Source: Melastoma dodecandrum
Lineage: Eukaryota; Streptophyta; Magnoliopsida; Myrtales; Melastomataceae
NCBI GenBank assembly: GCA_029817715.1
Contig: JARUPY010000435.1
Coordinates: forward strand, 1-64,000
Direction: 5' to 3'
Length of the DNA stretch: 64,000 nt
Position numbers and translations under genes: made by a program
The notes under the pieces: generated by a model
Told to the model about the DNA's origin: nothing
The model's input: the letters and a program-made list of their open reading frames with translations, nothing else
The model's database searches: none
Shown here: positions 9,733-20,101 of the stretch, one piece after another
How positions within the stretch are numbered: the first letter of the stretch is position 1
Layout: each line of letters opens with the position of its first letter

Positions 9733-12629
9733 GGGCATTCTCCGGATCGACGAAATGGGGGCTCTCGATCCGCACCGCGACGCTCTCGCCGTGCAGCGGC
9801 GACACCGCCCAGAGCGTCTGGCCGCGCCGCGCTTCGGCATCGGTCAGGAGCGCGAGGCCGATCCACTGCCCGAATGCGACCGAGCGCGTCGCGCTGGTCA
9901 CGTAGCCGAGGCTCGCCTGGGATTCGGGCGCGGCGACGAGATGCGCCCCCCCGCGCAGGCGCTGGGCCGGATCGACCGGGCGGATGCCGGTCAGGCGGGG
10001 GCGGTGCGGATCCGCCAGGGCGGGCCGGCCGGCGAGGACGCGGCCCACGACGTCGCCGGTCGGCTTGACCATGCGGCCGAGGCCGAGATCGGCCGCGGTG
10101 GTGAAGCCGGCGAGCTCCGGCCCCGCGGGATGGCCCTTCTCGACCCGGAGGATCCCCATGGCTTCGAGGCCGTAGGGCAGGATGCCGAACGGACGGCCGG
10201 CCGCCAGGATCGCTTCCCAGGCCGCTTCGGCGAAGCCCGACGGGACCGCGACCTCGTAGGCGAGTTCGCCCGAGAAGCTGATGCGGAAGATCCGGGCCGG
10301 CGCGGCGCCGATCCGGCCCTCGCCGACCGCCATGAACGGGAAGGCGGCATTGGCGAGGTCGAGTCCCTCGACGACCTTGGCCAGGGTGTCGCGGCTGCGC
10401 GGACCCGCGACCGCGATCTGTGCCCACTGGTCCGTCACCGAGCAGAACTGGACGTCGAGATCGGGCCAGACCGTCTGGGCGTGGAATTCCATGTGTTCGA
10501 GACACGGCTGGTCGGCGTTGCCGGTCGTGGTCGTCACCAGGAAATGCTCGGGGCCGAGCCGCGAGGTGGTGCCGTCGTCGAAGACGATGCCGTCCTCGCG
10601 CAGCATCAGATCGTAGCGGGCGCGCCCGACCTTGAGGGTCGAGAAGGTGTTGGCGTAGAGCCGGTCGAGGAAGATCCCGGCATCCGGGCCCTGCACGTCG
10701 ATCCTGCCGAGGGTCGAGACGTCGCAGAGGCCGACGGCCTCGCGCACCGCCCGCGCCTCGCGCAGGATCGGCGCCCAGGGGTCGCGCGCCCGCGTCGCCG
10801 TAGTAGAAGGGCCGGAGCCAGAACGCCGGCCGGTTGCAGGGCGGCGCCGTGCCGCACGTGCCAGTCGTGCAGGGCGGTGCGCCGGATCGGCTGGAAGCGG
10901 TCGCCCGTGGCGCGGGCCGCGAAGGCCCCGAAGCTGACCGGCAGCGTATAGGGCCGGAAGGTCGGCAGGCCGACGCGCTCCACGGGCTCGCCCCGCGCCT
11001 CGGCCAGGATCGCGGCGCCCACGAGGCCGCCGAGCTTGCCCTGGTCGGTCGCCATATTGTGGGTCGTGTAGCGCTTGACGTGTTCGACGTGGCCGAAGCC
11101 CTCGCGGTGCGCGAGGCGGATGTCGTCGGCCGTGACGTCGTGCTGGAGGTCGACGAAGCTCTTGCCCTCGGCCTTCACCTCCCAGAGCGGCTCCAGGGCG
11201 AGCGGGGCCGGCTCGGCCTCCGGCAGCGCGAAGGCCTCCGGCGCCGGGAACCCGGCCGCCGCGGCGGCGCCCTGCCCGGCCGCCAGCCCGTCGGCGGCCG
11301 CGCGCCCGATCCCCACGAGGCCCCGGGCCGCCCCCGCGGAGCGCTCGGCCTGGACCGGGGCGCCGGGCACCACGCTGGCGGTGGATTCGTCCCAACCCGT
11401 CCTGGCGCCGGACTGGCTGGCGAGATGGACGTTGGGGTTCCAGCCGCCGGAGACGAGGAGGAGGTCGGCCTCGATCACGCCGCCCCCCGCCCCGCCCCGG
11501 CGGCTGCGGACATGGACGCGACCCCTGTCGAAGGCCTCGACCTCGCAGCCGCGGCGCACGTCGAGCCGCGCGGCGTCCGGGCCCTCGGCCCGGGCATCGA
11601 CCACGACGACCCGGTCGAGCCCGGCGGCGGCGAGCGCCCGCGCGGTCTCGTAGGCGCCGTCGTTGTTGGTGAAGACCACGGCCCGGCGACCCGGAGCGAC
11701 GCCGAAGCGGCGCAGATTAGGCGAGGGCCGCGCCCGCCATCATGACGCCCGGCCGGTCGTTCCCGGGGAAGGCGATCAGCCGCTCGGTGGCGCCGGTCGC
11801 GAGCACGACCTGCCGCGCCCGGATCGTGTACCGGCGCTGGCGCGGCCTGTGGGCGACGGGCTCGCCGTCCGTGAGGGTCTCGACGGCGCCGAGGTGATTG
11901 TGGTCGTAGAAGCCGAAGACGTTGGTGCGGGCGAGGACCTCGACCTCGGGCATGGCTTCGAGGGCCGCCACCATCTCGCTCCGCCACGCCTCGCGGCCCG
12001 GATCCAGCAGCAGCCCGCCGCCGAGGAGCGTGTCGCGCTCGCACAGGATCACCCGCGCCCCGGCGGCGCCCGCGGCCCGCGCCGCCGCGAGGCCGGCCGC
12101 GCCGGCGCCCACCACCAGCACGTCGCAATGGGTTGACGGCTTCGTAGACGTCGGGATCGGGCGCGACCACCGCCCGGCCGAGACCCGCGGCGCGCCGGAT
12201 CGCCGGCTCGTAGAGCTTTTCCCAGAAGGCCGCCGGCCACATGAAAGTCTTGTAGTAGAAGCCGGCCTGGAAGATCCGCCCGCCCAGGCCGTTGACCGCC
12301 ATGAGGTCGAAGGCGAGCGAGGGCCAGCGGTTCTGGCTGCGGGCCTCGAGCCCGTTGAACAGCGCGATCTCGGTCGCCTTGGTGTTGGGCGTGCGGCGCG
12401 CCCCCGTCCCGAGCTCGACGAGCGCGTTCGGCTCCTCCGGCCCGGCCGTCATGATGCCGCGCGGACGGTGGTACTTGAAGCTGCGGCCGACGAGGCGCAC
12501 GCCGTTGGCGAGCAGGGCCGAGGCGAGCGTGTCGCCCGGGTGGCCGGCGTAGGGCTTGCCGTCGAAGTGGAAGACGAGCCGGCGGCTGCGGTCCACGCGG
12601 CCGCCGGCGGGAAGGCGGAAGCCGCTCAC
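9719..12629 (-). CDS. soxA: Sarcosine oxidase alpha-subunit-like protein, frameshifted
   Basis: Large subunit (about 970 residues after joining) that binds NAD and carries the folate-dependent GcvT-like domain. The GTG at 12629 overlaps soxD by 4 bases. The N terminus has the ferredoxin-like fold piece FHFDGKPYAGHPGDTLASAL and GVRLVGRSFKYHRPRGI. Next comes a dinucleotide-binding segment VVGAGAAGLAAARA with ARQVVLATGATERLIAFPGN, then a second pyridine-nucleotide part (VFTNNDGAYETARALAAAG), then LGGLVG and the aminomethyltransferase domain (DVSTLGRIDVQGPDAGIFLD, ISFSGELAYEV, YGLEAMGILRVEKGH). Frame changes occur near 12135, 11718 (an extra A) and between 10840 and 10785. Confidence 0.85.
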
Positions 12630-12901
12630 GCGCGGGCCTCCGGGATCGCGTCCTGCGGCCCCACCGCGGCGCGGACCGCGTGGGTCAGCGTGTGGCGCTC
12701 GACCTTGATCCACTGCCGGCAGCCGGCATAATGGTGCCACCATTCCACGTGCCAGCCGCGCGGATTGGCGCGCGTGTAGACGTAATCGTGGAAGGCCTGC
12801 TCGCCGGCGTCGGCGGCGGGCCGCTTGACGGTGGCGTCGCCGCGGTAGTGGAATTCGTCCTCGGCCCGCGGGCCGCAGAACGGACAGGGGATGATCTGCA
12901 T
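12626..12901 (-). CDS. soxD: Sarcosine oxidase delta-subunit-like protein
   Basis: A 91-residue intact protein beginning MQIIPCPFCGPRAEDEFHY. The CPFCG pair, the following His and a later Cys in YAGCRQW form the zinc site of SoxD. NPRGWHVEWWHHYAGC is the family core. It lies 8 bases after soxB and overlaps soxA by 4 bases, consistent with translational coupling of the four subunits. SoxD stabilises the heterotetramer rather than taking part in catalysis (known for the family). Confidence 0.93.
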   Translation of the reverse strand: MQIIPCPFCGPRAEDEFHYRGDATVKRPAADAGEQAFHDYVYTRANPRGWHVEWWHHYAGCRQWIKVERHTLTHAVRAAVGPQDAIPEARA

Positions 12902-12909
12902 CTCGGCCT

Positions 12910-14166
12910 CTACTGCCCCCACGGCACCGCGCCCGCGCCCCGCTCGTCGATGAGCCGGCCGTCGCGGAAGCGCTCGACCGAGAGGTCGGCGTTGAAGGGG
13001 TGGGGTTCGTCGCGGGCGATCGTATGGGCGAAGCACCAGCCCGAGCCGGGCGTGGCCTTGAAGCCGCCGTAGCACCAGCCGCCGTTGAGGTAGAGCCCCT
13101 CGACCGGCGTCCTGCAGATGAAAGGCGAGCCGTCCATGGGCATGTCCATGATGCCCGACCACTGGCGCAGCACGCGCAGCCGGGACAGCGAGGGCATCAT
13201 GGCGACGGCGGCGCCGAAGAGATGCTCGACGAGCGGCAGGTTGCCGCGCTGCGAATAGGAATTGTAGCCGTCGAGGTCGCCGCCGAAGACGAGGCCGCCC
13301 TTGTCGGACTGGCTGATGTAGAAATGCCCGGCCCCGAACGTCACGACGGTGTCGATGTAGGGCTTCAGCGCCTCGGACACGAAGGCCTGCAGCAGGTGCG
13401 ACTCGACGGGCAGCGTCAGCCCCGCCATGGCGGCGACGCGCGAGGTGTTGCCCGCCACCGCGAGCCCGACCTTGCCGGCGCCGATGAAACCGCGCGTCGT
13501 CTCGACGCCCGTGACCCGGCCGCCCTCGCGGCGGATGCCCGTCACCTCGCAATGTTCGAGGATGTCGACCCCGCGCCGGTCGGCCGCGCGGGCGAAGCCC
13601 CACACGACCGCGTCGTGCCGCGCCGAGCCGCCGCGCGGCTGCAGCAGCCCGCCGAAGACCGGGAACATCGGGTTGTCGAGGTCCACCATCGGCAGCATGG
13701 CCTTCACGCCCGCCCGGTCGAGCAGCACCGCGTCGACCCCCTGCAGGAGCATGGAATTGCCGCGCCGCACCGCGAAGTCGCGCTGCGCGTCCGAATGGAA
13801 CACGTTGAGCACGCCGCGCTGGCTCATCATGACGTTGTAGTTGAGGTCCTGCTCCAGGCCCTCCCAGAGCTGCAGCGACTTCTCGTAGAAGCGCGTGTTG
13901 GAGGGCAGCATGTAGTTGGAGCGCACGATGGTCGTGTTGCGCCCGGCGTTGCCGAGGCCGATCGGGCCCTTCTCGACCACGGCCACGTTGGTGATGCCGT
14001 GCTCCTTCGCGAGGTAGTGCGCGGTCGCGAGGCCGTGGCCGCCGCCGCCCACGATCACGACGTCGTAATGCGGCTTGGGCTCGGGCTTCCGCCAGGCCGG
14101 TGCCCAGGCCTGGTTGCCGCGCAGGGCCTCGGTCAGGAGGCGCCAGGCCGAATAATCGCGGCGCAT
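12910..14166 (-). CDS. soxB: Sarcosine oxidase beta-subunit-like FAD/FMN protein
   Basis: Intact flavoprotein of 418 residues from ATG 14166 (MRRDYSAWRLLTEALRG); an ATG at 14187 is in frame but would overlap the upstream gene. A Rossmann motif VVIVGGGGHGLATAHYLA near residue 35, the GLGNAGRNTTIVRSNY segment, and ARHDAVVWGFARAA, whose His is the expected covalent FMN site, match SoxB. LYLNGGWCYGGFKATPGSG near the C terminus is also typical. It oxidatively demethylates a secondary N-methyl amino acid. Sarcosine is the textbook substrate, but the surrounding genes suggest it may be another N-methylated compound. Confidence 0.92.
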   Translation of the reverse strand: MRRDYSAWRLLTEALRGNQAWAPAWRKPEPKPHYDVVIVGGGGHGLATAHYLAKEHGITNVAVVEKGPIGLGNAGRNTTIVRSNYMLPSNTRFYEKSLQLWEGLEQDLNYNVMMSQRGVLNVFHSDAQRDFAVRRGNSMLLQGVDAVLLDRAGVKAMLPMVDLDNPMFPVFGGLLQPRGGSARHDAVVWGFARAADRRGVDILEHCEVTGIRREGGRVTGVETTRGFIGAGKVGLAVAGNTSRVAAMAGLTLPVESHLLQAFVSEALKPYIDTVVTFGAGHFYISQSDKGGLVFGGDLDGYNSYSQRGNLPLVEHLFGAAVAMMPSLSRLRVLRQWSGIMDMPMDGSPFICRTPVEGLYLNGGWCYGGFKATPGSGWCFAHTIARDEPHPFNADLSVERFRDGRLIDERGAGAVPWGQ

Positions 14167-14170
14167 CGGT

Positions 14171-15356
14171 CTAGGCGGCGTCGGCATGGGTCGATCCCGG
14201 TTCGGGCGGCAGCCAGCCCTTCGCCTCCCGCCAGTCCGGCGCGAGGTTGCCGAAGCGCGACAGGCGGAAGGTCGACAGATCGGCGAAGCTGCATCGCCCC
14301 GTCAGGACGATCTCCGCGATGGCGTGGCCGCTCGCCGGCGAGAGGCCGAAGCCGACGCTCGACATGGTCGCCACTACGGCGTTGGTGGCTGTCGGCAGGC
14401 GGTCGATCACGGGGCGGCCGTCGGGCGTGTTCTCCACGATGCCCGCCCAGGTGCGGATGACGCGGACGTGCCGGGCCTTGGGGAAGAGCTCGCCGAGGCG
14501 CTTGGCGATGTTGCGGGCGATGGGGCTCGACGGCCGGGCGGCCTCGGAGCCGGGGCCGGCCGCCGGCAGCCACTCGTGCGGGCCGCCGCCGTAGGCGAGG
14601 TTGCCCCGCAGCGTCTGCCGGCCGTAGAGGCCGTTGCCGTCCGTGCCGCCGATCGGCATCAGCGGCAGCGACTCGGTCACGATCATCTCGGCGCGGGCCG
14701 GGGTGACGGGGACTTCGGTGCCGAGCAGCGCCGACAGGACGCCGGTCTGGGGTCCCGCCGCCACGACGAGCTGGTCGCAGGCGAAATCGCCCGCGTCGGT
14801 CTTCACCGCCACGACCTTGCCGCCGCGCAGCTCGAAGCCCGTCACCCGCCGTATGCTGCAGGACGCGGCCGCCGAGGTCGCGCAGCGCCCAGGCATAGGC
14901 CTGGGCGGTGCGCTGCGGATTGGCGTGGCCGCCGCAATCGTAGAAGACGCCGCCGACCGCATTATCGCCGGCGAGCGGCACGCGGGCGCGGATCTCCCGC
15001 GCGTCGAGCCATTCGGCCGAGAAGCCCTGGTGGCGGATGTTGTCGACCCAGCCGCTGAACAGCTCCAGCTGTCGCTCGTCGAGCGCGATGCGGATGCGCT
15101 TCGGCTGGAACTCGGTCGGGTAGCCGAGCAGGTCGTCCATCTGCGGCCAGAGGCGCTGCTCCTCCTCGAACAGCGGGCTCTGGTAGTGCGAGCAGCCGCC
15201 GCCGTTGCGGCCCGAGGCCTCCCAGCCGACGATGCCCTTGTCGACCACCAGCACGTCGATGCCGTCGCGCGCCAGCCACCAGGCGGCGCTGAGCCCGGTG
15301 ACGCCGGCGCCCACCACCACGACGGAAGCGCCCGCCGGCCGCTCGGATCCGCTCAT
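14171..15356 (-). CDS. FAD-dependent amino-acid/opine oxidase subunit (HcnC/OoxB-like), frameshifted
   Basis: DAO-family flavoprotein of about 390 residues. It has the N-terminal ASVVVVGAGVTGLSAAWWLA, then DKGIVGWEASGRNGGGCSHY, and the C-terminal RTWAGIVENTPDGRPVIDRL and GFGLSPASGHAIAEIVLTG. The ATG at 15356 overlaps the upstream gene by 4 bases (ATGA). A shift near 14858 separates RVLQHT from RVTGFELRGGKV. With the upstream BFD-like subunit it resembles the B and C subunits of hydrogen cyanide synthase, the octopine/nopaline oxidase pair, or D-hydroxyproline dehydrogenase. Which reaction applies cannot be decided from sequence. The small ferredoxin-like subunit often found in such sets is not seen. 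Confidence 0.8.
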
Positions 15357-16940
15357 CGGGCGTCCTCGCGCGGGGCCTCGTCGGGCAGCGGCTGCCAGTA
15401 GGGGATCCATTGGCTCGCGATGCCGAACCAGCCCTCCCAATGGTCCGCGATGGCGGGCGCCTCGTCGGCGTCGGCGAAGGCCGACAGCGGCAGCGGGCGC
15501 ACGGGCGCGCGGTAGCTCGGCAGGGGGATGTCGCGCGCCGGCGTGCCGGTGGCGGCCGCCAGGGCCGCGCCGACCTGTTCGCGGCAGCGCCGGCCCTGGC
15601 AGGGTCCCATGCCGGCCCGGGTCAGGCGCTTGACGTGGTCCTGGTTGAGCCTGCCCTCGGCCGCGAAGGACAGGAGGTTCCGGGCGTCGCCGGCGGACTG
15701 CCCGCCCCCGAGATAGCGGGGAGGCCTCAGGCCGAGGAGATCCGAAACGCCGACGTCCTCGCACTGGCAGATGGGCGTCTCGGGGCCCCGCCACCGCCAT
15801 CGTGGCCCTGGCCCAGCGCTCGCGGCGCCCCGGGGCGCCGCCGCCGACCTGCGGCGCGGCGGCCGGCGCCGGCCATGGGTGCCCCCCTTCGGCGAGCGCC
15901 CGCGCCGCGGCCGCGGCGGCCCGCACGCCCTCGGCGACGGCCAGGGCGGGATCGCGGAACCGATCGTCGGCGATGCCGGTGCAGTCCCCGATCCCGTAGA
16001 GCAGCGGGACGGTCGTCTCGCCGTCCGGCCCGATCAGGGGCACGTGGCCGCCGCGCTCGGGCGCGAAGACGGTCGCGGCGCCCGCGACGTCGAAGAGTTC
16101 GACGACGGGCACGCCGCCCGTCGCCAGCACCACGGTATCGCAGTCGATGTCGCCCTGGGGCGTGAGGCCGTCGAGCGAGACGACCGCGACCCGCGCGACC
16201 TCGCCCTGCCCGGAGGCGCGCGCCACCATGGCGCCGGTGAGGATGCGGGTCCCCGCGGCCGCGAGGCGGGCGCAGCCCTCCGGGTCGACCGGCTCGGGCG
16301 CGGCTTCGACGACGGCGGCGACCGTCAGCCCGGCGGCGCGGGCGCCGTCCGCGAAAGCCGTGGCCTCGGCGCCCGAGCCCAGGATCACGAAGGTCCGGCC
16401 GTCGAGCGCCTGGTAGCCGTGGAGCAGGTGGTGGGCGGCGGCGACGCCCATGACGCCGGGCAGGTCCCAGCCCGGGAAGGCGACGCCCGCGTCGCGCCGG
16501 CCCGTCGCCAGGATCGCGGCATCGAAGCCGCAGAACCAGCTGGTCCCGCCGTCGGTGAGGCCGGCCGCCGGCCCACCGACCCAGGCGGTCCCGGGCCGCG
16601 GCAGGAAGAGGCCGAAGGCCGCGACGCCGAGCTGCACGTCGACACCCGCCTCGAAAGCGTCGCCGATGGCGGGCCGAGCCGCGATGAGACGCTCGATCAT
16701 GGCGCCGGTGTTACGCGTCGCGCCGCCCGCGCGGCCGCCGAAATGGAACGGGACGTCGAGTGCCATGGAGGCCTGGTCGACGGGATTCTCGTCGACGAGC
16801 GTGACCGCGACCCCCAGGCGGGCCGCCTCGCGGGCGGCCGCGCAGCCCGCCGCCCCGGCCCCGATCACCAGGAGCCGGGCGTGTTGGCGCGTCGCCAGCC
16901 TCTTGCCCGCCGTCGAGCCGGCGTCGATGCCTTCCGTCAT
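15353..16940 (-). CDS. NAD(P)/FAD oxidoreductase with BFD-like [2Fe-2S] domain (HcnB/OoxA-like), frameshifted
   Basis: Starts at ATG 16940 (MTEGIDAGSTAGKRL). A Rossmann motif LLVIGAGAAGCAAAREAA is followed by a second nucleotide site TFVILGSGAEATAFADGARA and LLYGIGDCTGIADD. One missing or extra C near 15784 moves the frame. After it the sequence reads PICQCEDVGVSDLLG...GMGPCQGRRC, the four cysteines of a bacterioferritin-associated-ferredoxin-like cluster, then runs to TGA at 15353. It would be about 528 residues. It pairs with the next gene (4-base overlap) as the electron-transfer subunit of a membrane-linked amino-acid or opine dehydrogenase. Confidence 0.8.
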
Positions 16941-17055
16941 CACAGCGTCATCCCGCATGCATCGTCGCCACGATGATGCGACGGGTGTGACCGGCGCTGC
17001 CTATCGGAATCCGACAGGATCGCGGGATTTCCGACACCGTCTGGAATCGGGCGGA

Positions 17056-18029
17056 TCATCGCCCCGCGCCGCGGTGGCGTTGCGGCGCGCTGCCGTAAAG
17101 GCGCTTGAAGGCGGCCGAGAACTGCGTGGCGGACTGGTAGCCGCAGCGCAGCGCGACCTCGGTGACGGCGAGGTCGGTTTCGAGCAGCAGCTTGCGGGCG
17201 CGGCGCAGGCGGAGGAGGTCGTAGTAGCGCTTCGGCGGGATGCCGCGAAGGACCGGCCGAAGAGCCGTTCGAGCTGGCGGGTCGACTGGCCGAGGCGCGC
17301 CGCGATGGCGGCGACGGGGAGGACCGGCTCCACGTTCTCCTCCATCAGCACCACGGCGCGGCCCACGATGCCGCCCCTCGGGCCTTCGCCGCGCTCCCGC
17401 GGGCGTTGCCGCTCCGCCGCCGTGCGGATCGCGGCATGGATCATCAGGTCGCCGACGGTATCGGCGAGCGCCCGTCCCTTCTGCAGGGCGACGAGGTGCA
17501 GCAGCATGTCGATGGCGGCGGCCCCGCCCGAGCAGCTCATCCGCCGCCCGTCATGGGCGAAGATCTCGTCCCGGACGTCGGCCCGGGGGAAGCGGGCCGT
17601 GAAGGACGGGATCTCGTCCCAATGGACCGCGCAGCGCCGCCCGTCGAGCAGGCCCGCATGGGCGAGCGACCACACGCCCGTGGACACCGCGGCGGTGATC
17701 CCGCCATGCGCGTCGACGGCGCGCAGCCAGGCCAACACGCGGCGGTCGACGTAGCGATGGCCTTCGAGGCCGCCGCAGACGATGACCACGTCCGGCGTGC
17801 GGGCGGCGGCGGTCTCGATCACCTCGTCGGCCGCCAGCGTGACATCCGTCGACGACACGACCGTGGGTTCGAGCCCCACGACGCGCCAGGCGTAGAGGTC
17901 CCGGCCGGCGGCGCGGTTGGCGAGGCGCAGGCCGTCCACGACGCACCCCACCACCATCAGGGTGCATCGCGGCAGCGCCACCACTGCCACGTCCAGCACC
18001 GGCTCGGCCGCCGTCACGGGCGTCGGCAA
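17056..18029 (-). CDS. GATase1-like AraC-family regulator (GlxA/GbdR/SouR type), frameshifted
   Basis: Residues 1-190 form a DJ-1/PfpI-like sensor domain (VIVCGGLEGHRYVD, STGVWSLAHAGLLDGRRCAVHWD). The last 110 form an AraC/XylS DNA-binding domain with VAAIAARLGQSTRQLERLFGRSF and, after a shift near 17241 (one G too few), GIPPKRYYDLLRLRRARKLL and ALRCGYQSATQFSAAFKRLY. The upstream start is TTG at 18029, with GTG at 18017 as an alternative. Members of this subfamily sense glycine betaine, carnitine, arginine or sarcosine and activate their catabolic operons. Its place between rocB and the two oxidase sets makes it the likely local activator. Confidence 0.85.
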
Positions 18030-18053
18030 CCCGGGCCCGTGGAGGAGGCGACG

Positions 18054-19784
18054 TCAGGGCGGCGGGCGTCCCGGCGCGTCCCCGGCGTCGCCGGATCCGG
18101 CCCGCGCGGCCGCCCGCTCCAGGAAGGCGACGGCGATGCGGTCGAGCAGGAGCGGAAGGTGGCGGAAGGCATAGGGGGCATATACCCGTTCGAGACGCTG
18201 ATGGTAGTCGCGTCCCCAGGGCCCGATATTGACCACCGGGAAGCGCGCCTCGCGGCCGGTCGCCCTGTCGACGAGGTCGGCGGCCGGCGTATTGGCGGCG
18301 ACGAGCGCGGTTTCGACGGGATCGGGCCGGCAGCCCAGGAAGCTCATGTCCGAGATGCCGACGAAGAACGCGCGATAGCGGACGTGCACGTCGAGCCGGC
18401 CCATCGCGACCCGGGCGGCCTCGACGGCGGCGAGCAGCGCGCGGTCCGGCGCCGCCTCGCGGTCCAGGTGGCTGTGGGGATAGTGGAGGCTGGAGAAGCC
18501 GATCACGACCGCCGGCCCGCCGAGCCGGGCCTCGACGGCATGGGCCTCGACGAGGCGGCGCGTCTTTTCCAGCGGATTGTCGAGGGGCCGGAGCGTTTCG
18601 GCCAGGCCGTCGAGGCGGCGACGGGCGGCCTCGCCCCCGACCTCCCGCGCCATCGCGACGAGGTCGGCGAAGGCGAGGACGCGCGGTCGCCGCAACCGCC
18701 CCTGCGGGCGATGGCCGGTCATCTCCGCATAGGCGCCGGCCTCGCCCTCGAAGCGCGCGATGGCGGAGGACAGGGCCTGGGTGACTTCGGTCCGGAAGCG
18801 ATCCATGAGGTCCGCCGGGCGCCAGGAATGGAAGAGCCAGTTGAAGGCGACAAAGGCGCGCTCGGGCGTCGTCACCTCGTAGCCGGCCCGGAGGTCTCGC
18901 GCTTCGAGGCAGATCGGCGGCGGCGACACCTCGCCCCCGCCCCGGTCGCAGAGCGCCGTATTGGCTTCGACGCCCTGCAGGATCGCCGAGGCCATGAGGT
19001 GGGCCGAGACGCCGTCGAAGGGATAGGCGGCGTGGGAGGGCTCGCCCAGCACGAAGGCGAAGGGCAGGAGCTTGCCGATGGTGCCGAGATAGATGGCGCG
19101 CCCCTCGGATCCATCGCCCTGGTCGCTCGTGGCGTCGAGGTTGATCCCGGCCGCGATGTCGATCCCCCAACGGTCGGCGAGGCCGGGCAGCGCGCCGCGG
19201 GGCGCCCGCATGCCCTCGGAATTGCGCTCTTCGTCGGGCGTGGCCAGCAGAAGGAGGCTCCCCTCCCGGTCCGGGCGAAGCGCGTGGCGTTCCAGCAGCG
19301 CGACGGCCGCCGCGATACCGCTCTTCATGTCCAGCATGGCGCGGCCCGGCACGAAGGCGCCGCCGAGGAGATCGGCATGGGCCCGCTCCTCCTGCTCGGT
19401 GCGGGCGCGGGCGCCGAGGTCGGCGAGGAGCGCCGCCTTGAGCTCGTCCGGACGGCAGGCCAGGGGCGCGAGCTCGCGATAATTGCCGATCGAGGCCGTA
19501 TCGAAGTGGCCCGCGAGGGCCAGCGCGCGCCGTCCCCTCCCCTTGACCAGGGCCACGAGGTTGCGGCGCGGCGGCTCGCCGTGGCTCTCGAGCAGGGCGA
19601 TATGGTCCGGGTTGTCGCGGAAATAGGGAAAGTCCCGCAGCAGGGCTTCGAGCCGCGCCGCGAAGGCGGCCTCGTCGGGCGTGCCGGTCTCGCTCGGCCA
19701 GCCGACGAGGCGAAAGGACAGCTCGCGCACGCGTTCGGCGGGGTCCCAGTCCGACGGCACGGCATGAGGTTCTGAAGACACCAC
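18054..19784 (-). CDS. M20-family peptidase, RocB-like (arginine utilisation protein)
   Basis: Cytoplasmic metallohydrolase of 576 residues, intact. The GTG start at 19784 is chosen because GGAGG lies 8 bases upstream. Probable zinc ligands are in ALAGHFDTASIG, MLDMKSGIAAAVALLE and ATPDEERNSEGM, and a later His in FVLGEPSHAAYPFDG. ISDMSFLG and NIGPWGRDYHQRLERVY near the C terminus are RocB-specific. In Bacillus RocB belongs to arginine use, but its reaction is not established; a deacylase or amidohydrolase activity is inferred from the fold. First gene of the long catabolic unit, 24 bases before the regulator. Confidence 0.85.
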   Translation of the reverse strand: MVSSEPHAVPSDWDPAERVRELSFRLVGWPSETGTPDEAAFAARLEALLRDFPYFRDNPDHIALLESHGEPPRRNLVALVKGRGRRALALAGHFDTASIGNYRELAPLACRPDELKAALLADLGARARTEQEERAHADLLGGAFVPGRAMLDMKSGIAAAVALLERHALRPDREGSLLLLATPDEERNSEGMRAPRGALPGLADRWGIDIAAGINLDATSDQGDGSEGRAIYLGTIGKLLPFAFVLGEPSHAAYPFDGVSAHLMASAILQGVEANTALCDRGGGEVSPPPICLEARDLRAGYEVTTPERAFVAFNWLFHSWRPADLMDRFRTEVTQALSSAIARFEGEAGAYAEMTGHRPQGRLRRPRVLAFADLVAMAREVGGEAARRRLDGLAETLRPLDNPLEKTRRLVEAHAVEARLGGPAVVIGFSSLHYPHSHLDREAAPDRALLAAVEAARVAMGRLDVHVRYRAFFVGISDMSFLGCRPDPVETALVAANTPAADLVDRATGREARFPVVNIGPWGRDYHQRLERVYAPYAFRHLPLLLDRIAVAFLERAAARAGSGDAGDAPGRPPP

Positions 19785-20101
19785 GGCGACGAACCTCCGC
19801 GCGATGAAGTTTTCGCCGCGAGCCGACCCCGATCGCCGCGCCCCGCGCGAGCAGCTCCGCCGTCTCGCCGGAGCATCGATGCCCGCTCCGCTGGTCGAAC
19901 CCGATGGCGGCCGGCCCCCGGTCTTCGGATTGTCCACGGAAAGTCCGACGTCGTCCATCCGGAACCGCGGCATCGCGGGATGGTCCGCGCGGTGACCATC
20001 GGATCGTCTGCACCGGTGGAGCGATGGCGCGAGGATGGCCCGGGCGACCGCGCCTCGCCGCGCGCCTCGCCGCTCGCGGCGCACGCGGTCCGATCCGGCC
20101 C
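19785..20101. other. Intergenic region upstream of rocB
   Basis: No supported gene. It must hold the promoter of the long minus-strand catabolic unit, and the end of the BtuD-like gene abuts it. I see no clear operator, terminator or RNA; short plus-strand frames in it have no recognisable content. Confidence 0.5.

Noticed and set aside
17406..19775. Open frame of about 790 codons on the + strand
   Set aside because: Antisense of the rocB-like gene and regulator; the minus-strand product has clear M20 motifs.
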